DNA from: Acidobacteriota bacterium | Lineage (GTDB): Bacteria; Acidobacteriota; Thermoanaerobaculia; Gp7-AA8; JAHWKK01 | Length of the DNA stretch: 64,000 bases | Assembly (NCBI GenBank): GCA_019347945.1 | Contig: JAHWKK010000019.1 | Span: 1 to 64,000 of the forward strand | Direction of reading: 5' to 3' | The notes under the pieces: generated by a model | The model's input: only the letters and a program-made list of their open reading frames with translations | Databases searched by the model: none | What the model was told of the DNA's origin: nothing | Translations under genes and position numbers: made by a program | Shown here: positions 57,326-64,000 of the stretch, piece after piece | Position numbering within the stretch: position 1 is the first letter of the stretch | How the letters are laid out: each line of letters starts with the position of its first letter

Positions 57326-58674
57326 GTCGAAAGCTCTTCGGAACCGATGGGATCAGGGCGAAGGCCTCCGAGTACCCGCTCGACGATCCGACGATCTTCG
57401 CGCTCGGCCGGGCTCTCGTGAGGGAGCTCCGTGAATCGGAGCAATCGCTGACGGTTCTTCTCGGAAGGGATACGCGCGAATCGGGTCCGAAAATCGCGCA
57501 GGCGCTCGCTTCCGGGATTCACGCAGAGGGGGGGAGAGCCGAGGACGGTGGCGTGATGCCGACCCCTGCGGTCGCCTGGATCGCGAACGAGCTCGACTTC
57601 GGCGCGGGCATTTCGATCTCGGCGTCCCACAATCCGTGGGAGGACAACGGGATCAAGATTTTCGGTCACAACGGAATGAAGTTCCCCGACGAGTTCGAGG
57701 CTGCTCTCGAAACCGACCTGACCGAGTTGCGCAGCGACGCTGTTCCTCCAGCCGTTTATGACGTCGCGGACGCCAGCAACCTGGTGGAGATGTACGAAGA
57801 TTTTCTCGTTCGCTGCGTCGGCGAGCGGTCACTCGAGGGTCTTCGAATCGGTCTCGATCCGGGGCATGGCGCAGCCTTCCGAATCGCTCCCGACGTCTTC
57901 GAGCGGGCTGGCGCCGAGGTCGTTCTGATCCACGCGGAGCCGAACGGAAAGAACATCAATCTCGATTCGGGAGCTCTTCATCCGGAGGAGCTCGGCGAGT
58001 TGGTCGCCCGAGAGGGTCTCGATCTCGGAGCTGCATTCGATGGGGATGCGGATCGCGCGATCTTCGTCGACGACTCCGGGCGAATTCGGGACGGAGACGA
58101 AGTACTTTACCTCTGGGGCCGTTGGCTCGCCGACCGCAAACGGCTGGACAAATCGACGATCGTCTCAACCGTGATGTCGAATCTCGGTTTCGAGCGGAAG
58201 CTCGATTCGCACGGGATCCGGCTCGTTCGCGCGCAGGTCGGCGACAAGTATGTGCTCGAAAAGATGATCGAGCTCGGCGCCGTTCTCGGAGGCGAGCAGT
58301 CGGGACACGTGATCGACCTGGCCCATCACACGACCGGAGACGGAATCATGACCGCTCTGTTTCTCAGCAGAATCATCGCTTCGACGGGTGAGAAATTCTC
58401 CCGGATCGAGACGTTCGAGCCGGTCCCGCAGATTCTGATCAATCGCAATGTCCTGGCGAAGCCACCTCTCGAAGAGCTCGAAGAATTTTCGCGGGAGCTC
58501 GAGGTCGTCGAACGGTCGCTTGCCGGCCGTGGGCGGGTGCTCGTCCGATACTCGGGAACCGAGGCGAAAGTGCGCGTGATGCTGGAAGGTGACGACCGCG
58601 AAGAGATCGAGGGGATTGCCGCCAGGCTGGCCGACCTCATCGAGGCCGACATCGAGCGCAGACAGACGCGCTGA
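57322..58674 (+). CDS. glmM: phosphoglucosamine mutase GlmM
   Basis: A 450-residue enzyme converting glucosamine-6-phosphate to glucosamine-1-phosphate for UDP-GlcNAc. The active Ser lies in ISASHNPWEDNGIK, the metal loop is DGDADRA, the sugar loop is GGEQSGHV, and the phosphate site is RYSGTEAKVR. It closes the murA-folP-cdaA-cdaR-glmM operon. GlmM can also bind and restrain CdaA in other species. Confidence 0.97.
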   Translation: MSRKLFGTDGIRAKASEYPLDDPTIFALGRALVRELRESEQSLTVLLGRDTRESGPKIAQALASGIHAEGGRAEDGGVMPTPAVAWIANELDFGAGISISASHNPWEDNGIKIFGHNGMKFPDEFEAALETDLTELRSDAVPPAVYDVADASNLVEMYEDFLVRCVGERSLEGLRIGLDPGHGAAFRIAPDVFERAGAEVVLIHAEPNGKNINLDSGALHPEELGELVAREGLDLGAAFDGDADRAIFVDDSGRIRDGDEVLYLWGRWLADRKRLDKSTIVSTVMSNLGFERKLDSHGIRLVRAQVGDKYVLEKMIELGAVLGGEQSGHVIDLAHHTTGDGIMTALFLSRIIASTGEKFSRIETFEPVPQILINRNVLAKPPLEELEEFSRELEVVERSLAGRGRVLVRYSGTEAKVRVMLEGDDREEIEGIAARLADLIEADIERRQTR

Positions 58675-58678
58675 CGGC

Positions 58679-60694
58679 TCAATGGATCAGTCGCGGCAGG
58701 CGAATCGTGAATCGGGACCCTTTTCCTTCCTCGCTCTCGATGTCGATCCTGCCGTCGTGCGCGACGACGATCGCTTTCGAAATGTAGAGACCGAGGCCGA
58801 GTCCTCCATAGTTTCGCTGAGTGCCGAGAGCGCCGCGCTGGAAGCGTTCGAACAGACGTTTCATTTCCTCGCGGGGAATGCCGATCCCACGATCGATGAT
58901 GCTGGTAGTGATCCATGAATCGTCCTCGGTGACCTCGATCGAGATCGGGGAATCGGGATCGGAGTAGCGGACGGCGTTCGACAGCAGGTTATCGATGGCC
59001 TGCTGGATCCTGGTCGCGTCAACTGCGATGATGACTCCCTCCTGAGCGGTGACCTCGATTTCGCGATCGTTCAGCAAGCGGAACGTCGCGGCTCGTTGTT
59101 CGAGGAAGGGTTTCCACTCGATCGGTGCCTTTCGCACCTGCACGCCGCTTCGCTCGATCTTCGAAAGATCGAGCAGCTCCGCAATCATGGTCACCATCCG
59201 GTTGATCTCGCTCAGCGCGCTGTCGAGATATTTGTCGCGCTCGTCCTCGGACAGATCGGGGACGGATCGGAGCAGCTGGGTGTATCCCTTGATGGAGGTC
59301 AGCGGCGTCCGGAGCTCGTGCGACACGATCGAGAGAAATTCGTCCTTGCGGCGATGCAGATCGAGAATCTCCCCGATGTCGCGGATGACGATGACGACAC
59401 CCGGACGGTCGCCCTGGCCTCGCATCGGTCCGGCGACGATCGAAACGTCGCGATAGCTGTCGGAGGGGAGAAGCGCGCGACCCCAGAAAGTCCCCGGGTT
59501 CTCGCCCCGCGAGAGGGGGCCGGTCAGCGTATCGCACGGATCGATCTTTTCCCCGGCGCTGTTTTCGAGCCGCAGAATCTGACCGAGCTGGAGGCCGAGG
59601 GTCTCGTGGGTCGAATCGAGACCGAGCAGCTCGAGAGCCCTCTCATTGAGATCCCGAACCGTTCCGTCATCCGCGGCGATGACGATGCCATCGGTAATCG
59701 CGGCGAATATCGATTCGTAACGGAGCCTGGCATCCTGCTCGCGTCGGAATGCCTGCTCGGCCGCGGCGAGTGCGTTCTCCCGCTCCCGCCCCCGTTCGTC
59801 CGCGGCGAGGGCCACCCCCAGCCGGTCTGCGATGCCCTCGAGCAGGATCACGTCGGAGTCGTCGAGGGTGCCGGGTCGGACTCGGATCGCGATGATGACC
59901 GCGCATACGTCCTCCGCTTTCCAGACGGGGACCGAGACGACACTGCAAGAAGGGAGATCCCGCAGCAGCGCGGCTTCCTCTCGGGTGCGCGCGAACTGCG
60001 AGAGGTGTCCCGCTCGGAGATCGAGATATGCCACCGATTTCCTGAGCTGAAGGGTCAGTCCGGGAAGGCCGTCCCTGGGCATCGAGGGTTGACTGCGCAG
60101 GTAATCGCGGAGCGCGCGCTCGGGCTCGCTGAAACAGGCGACGCCGCGAAGTACGAAACCTTCCTCCTCCCGGAAGTGAATCCAGATGGAGGACTCGAGC
60201 AGATCCGCGATCATCGCGGCGATGCCGTCGAGGCTCTCTCCGGCGGCAAGCCGCCGAAGCATTTCGACTCCGAAGCTCCTGGTGACCTGGATTCTCGGGT
60301 CGCTCGAGACCTTTCTGGCCCTGGAGGCGAGCGAGGCGTGCAGCATCGCCCGGGTTGCCCACGATTCGAGCATCTCGAACTGCACGAGCTCCTCTTCGTC
60401 GAGCGGTTTCTCCCGGTCGAGTACGATCCGGCGCTCGCCGTTCGGCGTGACCTCGAGAGTCATCGACGGAGCCGACGTTGCAGCAGGAGTGAGGTCGAGG
60501 GAAGTCGCCCAGGAGCTCGTCCAGCGGGATCCGTCGAACGACTCCACCCGGTCGGTCGTTACGATCAGAACTTTCCTGCAGCCGAAGATCTCGAACAGCG
60601 CTTCGGCGATCATCCTCGGACGCCGCTCGGCCGGAGTCTCCTCGGAGCTCCACTTCAGAACTCGTGCAAAAATGGGCGGTGCAAACGTAGTCAC
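58679..60694 (-). CDS. soluble GAF/PAS sensor histidine kinase
   Basis: A 671-residue kinase with no membrane helix. An N-terminal region with sensor-like folds and a GAF domain (about 160-310) leads to a PAS domain (YESIFAAITDGIVIAADDG), HisKA with FLSIVSHELRTPLTSIKG, and an HATPase domain (NLLSNAVRYSD, IDRGIGIPREE, GLGLGLYISKAIV). The start at GTG 60694 is preferred, with TAGAAT at 60705-60710 ten bases upstream. No response regulator is adjacent. It converges on glmM with only 4 bases between. Confidence 0.9.
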   Translation of the reverse strand: MTTFAPPIFARVLKWSSEETPAERRPRMIAEALFEIFGCRKVLIVTTDRVESFDGSRWTSSWATSLDLTPAATSAPSMTLEVTPNGERRIVLDREKPLDEEELVQFEMLESWATRAMLHASLASRARKVSSDPRIQVTRSFGVEMLRRLAAGESLDGIAAMIADLLESSIWIHFREEEGFVLRGVACFSEPERALRDYLRSQPSMPRDGLPGLTLQLRKSVAYLDLRAGHLSQFARTREEAALLRDLPSCSVVSVPVWKAEDVCAVIIAIRVRPGTLDDSDVILLEGIADRLGVALAADERGRERENALAAAEQAFRREQDARLRYESIFAAITDGIVIAADDGTVRDLNERALELLGLDSTHETLGLQLGQILRLENSAGEKIDPCDTLTGPLSRGENPGTFWGRALLPSDSYRDVSIVAGPMRGQGDRPGVVIVIRDIGEILDLHRRKDEFLSIVSHELRTPLTSIKGYTQLLRSVPDLSEDERDKYLDSALSEINRMVTMIAELLDLSKIERSGVQVRKAPIEWKPFLEQRAATFRLLNDREIEVTAQEGVIIAVDATRIQQAIDNLLSNAVRYSDPDSPISIEVTEDDSWITTSIIDRGIGIPREEMKRLFERFQRGALGTQRNYGGLGLGLYISKAIVVAHDGRIDIESEEGKGSRFTIRLPRLIH

Positions 60695-60867
60695 CGGACC
60701 GATGATTCTATATCCTCCGGGCCCGGATGGACAAAAACGACGACGACGCCAATCCCACCTTGCAAACGATGGCCTATCATGAAGACTGTTGATGCCGGGC
60801 GGGCCCGGCATCCGGATGGAACGTTGAGCGACGAAGGCGCAGATGGGGACCAGCCAGGGCAGGTGAG

Positions 60868-62172
60868 ATGCTCATCGTAACGCTGGTCATCACATTCTTC
60901 ATCGTGCTGACGGCGCTGTACGTCGCGGCCGAGTTCGGCGCCGTGGCAGCCCGGCGATCCCGACTGAAAGCTCTTGCCCGGGACGGCAACGCGCTCGCGC
61001 GGCAGATGCTGCCGATCGTGGCGGACACGCGGAGCCTCGATCGCTACATCGCCGCCTGCCAGATCGGAATCACGATCGCCAGTCTGGTGCTCGGGGCCTA
61101 TGGTCAGGCCCGGCTCGAACCCTACCTCAGCCCGCTGTTCAGGCGATTCGGTGGCTTCGAGGAGGTTGCCTCCCAAACGGCCAGCATCGTCGTGATCCTG
61201 ACCGTGCTCACCGTTCTGCAGATGGTGATCGGCGAGCTCGTCCCGAAGTCGATCGCGCTCCGGTATCCGACCAGAACGGCGATGTACACGGTGGTTCCAC
61301 TTCGGTGGTCGATGTCGCTCTTCTCCTGGTTCATCTCGATCCTCAACGGCAGCGGGATTCTGCTGCTCCGACTCATGGGCGTGCCGTATCAGGAGGGGCA
61401 CGCGCACATTCACAGCGCCGAGGACATCGAAACGATGATCGGGGAGCTGGGGGAGCTCAAGCCGGGCCACGAGACGCGGCTGAAGCGCGCGATGCGTCTG
61501 AGCGCGCGCCCGGCGAGACAGCTGATGATTCCACGCCGTCACGTCTCCGGAATCGACGTGACCACTCCGTTCGACGAGGTTCTGACGATTCTGGCGGACA
61601 GTCCATACACCCGGCTTCCCGTGTACCGCGGTTCGATGGATGACGTCGTGGGGATTCTCCACACGAAGGACGTCGTCAATCATTACGCCCGGCACGGTCC
61701 GACCGGAACCGTGGAAGATCTCCAGCGCGAGGTTCTGCATGTTCCGGAGTCGACCACCGGCGATGATCTCCTCGACAACTTCCGCGAGAACCGGACGCAC
61801 CAGGCGATGGTCGTCGACGAGTTCGGCGGCGTCGACGGACTCGTCACTCTCGAGGATCTCGTCACCGACATGCTCGGGGAGCTGACCGACGAGTTCAAAA
61901 GCGGGGATGCCCAGCCGGAGCTCCTGCCGGACGGCCGGTATCGGGTCGCGGGGCAGATGCGTCTCTACGAGGTCGAACCACTGATCGGATTCCACTGGGA
62001 AGCGGAGTCAGAAACCATCGGCGGGTTCGTCTCGGAAAAACTCGGACACATCGCGGAGGAGGGAGAGCTCCTCGAAGTCGACGGTGTCACGATCCAGGTC
62101 GAAAAAGTCGAGGAACGCGCGATCGACAGCGTGATCATCACGCCATTCGACGGTGAGGAGCCTGGCTCATGA
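60868..62172 (+). CDS. CNNM/CorC-family membrane protein 1
   Basis: A 434-residue protein: an N-terminal CNNM (DUF21) transmembrane domain with four helices, a tandem CBS pair (QLMIPRRHVSGIDVT, DVVGILHTKDV, then FGGVDGLVTLEDLV) and a C-terminal CorC_HlyC domain. Such proteins are linked to magnesium or cobalt export. It overlaps the next paralogue by 4 bases. Confidence 0.93.
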   Translation: MLIVTLVITFFIVLTALYVAAEFGAVAARRSRLKALARDGNALARQMLPIVADTRSLDRYIAACQIGITIASLVLGAYGQARLEPYLSPLFRRFGGFEEVASQTASIVVILTVLTVLQMVIGELVPKSIALRYPTRTAMYTVVPLRWSMSLFSWFISILNGSGILLLRLMGVPYQEGHAHIHSAEDIETMIGELGELKPGHETRLKRAMRLSARPARQLMIPRRHVSGIDVTTPFDEVLTILADSPYTRLPVYRGSMDDVVGILHTKDVVNHYARHGPTGTVEDLQREVLHVPESTTGDDLLDNFRENRTHQAMVVDEFGGVDGLVTLEDLVTDMLGELTDEFKSGDAQPELLPDGRYRVAGQMRLYEVEPLIGFHWEAESETIGGFVSEKLGHIAEEGELLEVDGVTIQVEKVEERAIDSVIITPFDGEEPGS

Positions 62173-63467
62173 CGACGGTGATCATCGTCGTTGCGATTCT
62201 CATCGTCATTAATGCCCTGTTCGTGGCGGCCGAGTTTGCGATCATCAGCGCACCGAGGGCGACGCTGATACGAATGGCGAGCGGCGGCAGCGTCAAGGCG
62301 ACGAGACTTCTTCACATCATCGACGATCCGATTGCGCGGGATCGATTCATCGCCACCGCCCAGCTCGGAATCACGATCGCAAGCCTCGGGCTCGGAATGT
62401 ACGGCGAGCACTCGCTCGCTGAATTCTTCGAGCATCGCCTGCACGGCTCCGCCATCGAACCGTGGGTTGCAGCCTCTACTCTCGCGAGCGTTCTGGCGAT
62501 CGGTCTGCTCACCTACCTTCACGTCGTGGTCGGGGAGATGGTGCCGAAGAGCTTCGCGCTTCAGTACGCGTCGCGAACCGCACTCGTCGTGGCGACGCCA
62601 ATGAGGTTTTTCGGACGATTGATGTATCCACTCGTCGTCCTCCTGAACGGGATGGGCAACGGCATCCTTCGCATGCTGGGGATCGAGCCGCAGGGGGCGG
62701 GCGTCGTCCACACCGTCGAGGAGTTCCAGTACGTCGTGCGCGAGAGCATGAAGGGAGGAGCCCTCGACGAGACCGGCGCCGTTCTCGAGGAGCTTCTCGA
62801 GTTCAGCGAGCTGACGGCCGGAGAGGTGATGGTTCCGCGCGTCCGGGTGACCGGGATCGAGCTGGGCTCGACGCCGGATCAGTTGCGCGAGCTCATCGCG
62901 CGAGCCACGCATACGCGCTATCCCGTCTTCGAGAACGACCTCGACCATATCGTCGGGGTCGTCCACATCAAGGACGTGCTGAGAGCACTCCTTCGTGACA
63001 TCCCGCTCGACCGCACCTACGTTCACGAGCCGCGATTCGTGCCGGAGACCGCGGGGCTCGATCAGGTACTCAAGGCGATCATCGGCGCGAGGACCCAGAT
63101 GATTCTGGTGATGGACGAGCATGGCGGCACCGCGGGCATTCTCACCCTGGATGATCTGATCGAGGAGATCGTCGGTGAGGTCGACGAATCGATCGTTCGA
63201 AGGCCGCCGATGGCGGTCGACGGGATCGGGCGGCTCGTGGTGGCCGGCACGGTCCGGCTCGAAGAGCTCGGTGAGGAGCTCGGACTCGACCTCGATCACG
63301 AGGAGATCGACACGGTCAGCGGGATCATCCTCTCGATTCTCGGCCGGCCCGTCAGGGTTGGCGACGTCGTCGAGTACCGTGGACTGGAGCTTCAGGTGAG
63401 GAAGGCGCGAGGGCGAGGCGTCGAAGAGTGCGTCGTCATCCCGAAAAAGGAGAGCCAGCCGGAGTAG
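62169..63467 (+). CDS. CNNM/CorC-family membrane protein 2
   Basis: A 432-residue paralogue of the upstream gene with the same order: CNNM helices (FVAAEFAIISAPRATLI), CBS pair (GEVMVPRVRVTGIEL, HIVGVVHIKDVL, EHGGTAGILTLDDLI) and CorC_HlyC domain. The pair probably forms a heteromer or has divided roles in cation transport. Its 3' end overlaps the convergent proline-rich gene by about 30 bases. Confidence 0.93.
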   Translation: MTTVIIVVAILIVINALFVAAEFAIISAPRATLIRMASGGSVKATRLLHIIDDPIARDRFIATAQLGITIASLGLGMYGEHSLAEFFEHRLHGSAIEPWVAASTLASVLAIGLLTYLHVVVGEMVPKSFALQYASRTALVVATPMRFFGRLMYPLVVLLNGMGNGILRMLGIEPQGAGVVHTVEEFQYVVRESMKGGALDETGAVLEELLEFSELTAGEVMVPRVRVTGIELGSTPDQLRELIARATHTRYPVFENDLDHIVGVVHIKDVLRALLRDIPLDRTYVHEPRFVPETAGLDQVLKAIIGARTQMILVMDEHGGTAGILTLDDLIEEIVGEVDESIVRRPPMAVDGIGRLVVAGTVRLEELGEELGLDLDHEEIDTVSGIILSILGRPVRVGDVVEYRGLELQVRKARGRGVEECVVIPKKESQPE

Positions 63468-64000
63468 CCCCGGGGGATCTCGGAGGTTCTGGCTCCGTCG
63501 AGGTGTCCGTCTCGGGTGTCGGATCGACCCCTTCGGTCGAGGTCCCGGGCGTCGGCTCCGTCTGCTCCGCAGGCCTCGCGGGCGGACGGCGCACTGCGGG
63601 TTGCTGCGGGGTCGCCGGTCGAATGTCCTGCGCGGGGGTGGGCTGCTCTTCGACCGCTGGCGCTGGGGTCGGCGGGGAAGTCTGACGAGCGGCCTGCGCG
63701 CCGGTCCGCTGCTCTTCGGGCGGCGGCGCGACGGCCCCCTCTTCCTCGAGCCATTGTTCGAACCGCGCCGGGTCCCCGTCGAAGTGATACGGCAGCTCCG
63801 GCATCGGAAGGGATTCGTCGGGCTGGGCCGCAGGACCGGGAGCGAAGACCTCGGGGAGCGGCACCGCATCGGTAGCCGATACGTCGTTCGAGCTTCCTCC
63901 GGTCACGGTTACCGTAGCGAGCCAGAGTGCGCCTCCGACCACGATGGTCAGGCCGAGAAGTGCCAGTCCCTGCCGCTCGCGGAGCGTCGAGATCAGTCTG
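63436..64000 (-). CDS. proline-rich membrane protein, 5' end outside the window
   Basis: A partial gene open to the right edge. A membrane helix (LALLGLTIVVGGALWLATV) at the visible N-terminal side is followed by about 150 residues rich in Pro, Thr, Glu and Ala, with a short conserved-looking LPYHFDGDPARFEQWLEEE segment. A periplasm-spanning linker is possible, but no domain is recognised. Antisense translations on the other strand are less protein-like. Confidence 0.55.
   Translation of the reverse strand, partial: RLISTLRERQGLALLGLTIVVGGALWLATVTVTGGSSNDVSATDAVPLPEVFAPGPAAQPDESLPMPELPYHFDGDPARFEQWLEEEGAVAPPPEEQRTGAQAARQTSPPTPAPAVEEQPTPAQDIRPATPQQPAVRRPPARPAEQTEPTPGTSTEGVDPTPETDTSTEPEPPRSPGATPAGSPFSG

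Noticed and set aside
61965-63869. A 634-codon minus-strand frame opposite the CNNM gene
   Set aside because: Arg/Pro/Asp-rich shadow of a certain gene; the real minus-strand gene is the proline-rich one in another frame from 63436.

Overview
The window is GC-rich, gene-dense chromosomal DNA from a diderm bacterium. It encodes an outer-membrane porin, several lipoproteins and proteins with signal peptides, together with CdaA, MutS2, RpsU and tandem CNNM proteins. I see no marker that fixes the phylum. The gene content and the repeat-rich spacers resemble Acidobacteriota and related environmental lineages, but that is inference.

Layout. 0.2-4.6 kb: trehalose synthesis (otsA-otsB) overlapping a lipoprotein, a HAD phosphatase and an M19 dipeptidase. 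5.1-6.2 kb: a secreted CHRD protein. 7.1-14.6 kb: a complete phosphate regulon in one direction (phosphate-type porin, pstSCAB, phoU, phoB, phoR), preceded by a Pho-box-like direct repeat. 15-22.5 kb: a membrane glycosyltransferase, a periplasmic amidohydrolase, recX, alaS and a methyltransferase. 22.6-35 kb: an accessory, defence-like island. It holds an HNH protein, a DUF5677-like protein and a short partner, a membrane protein followed by three overlapping tiny basic ORFs, a YegP-like pair, an XRE/ImmA-type regulator-protease pair with a likely operator, a type I restriction-modification system (hsdM-hsdS-hsdR) and a DUF3553/zinc-ribbon protein. 35.3-43.5 kb: an NCS1 permease, hicBA, mutS2, rpsU, a UbiB-type kinase, tRNA-Ala(CGC) and a glutaredoxin-like miniprotein. 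43.5-48.7 kb, minus strand: lipA, ferredoxin, ferritin-like, HesB-like, M50 protease and a GGDEF-EAL protein. 49.3-53.6 kb: a methyltransferase, then purQ, a beta-propeller protein, purS and a metallo-hydrolase. 53.7-58.7 kb: murA-folP-cdaA-cdaR-glmM, joining cell-wall precursor synthesis, folate and c-di-AMP. 58.7-64 kb: a soluble histidine kinase, two CNNM/CorC proteins and a truncated proline-rich membrane protein.

The spacers are filled with repeats: degenerate 7-bp tandem repeats (GTTGGAG, GTTGCCR and TCCTGRN types), REP-like palindromes, and two copies of a ~250-bp element with 29-bp inverted arms. The heptamers tend to stand in opposite orientations on the two sides of repeat clusters. 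A second recurring signal is TAGAAT (or TAAAAT) 6-8 bases before a start codon, which suggests leaderless transcription.

The most promising uncharacterised item is the minus-strand cassette at 24.8-25.9 kb: a three-helix membrane protein overlapping a chain of three tiny cationic ORFs inside the defence-like island. The most interesting single residue is the natural Asp in place of the catalytic Cys of MurA, which predicts fosfomycin resistance.
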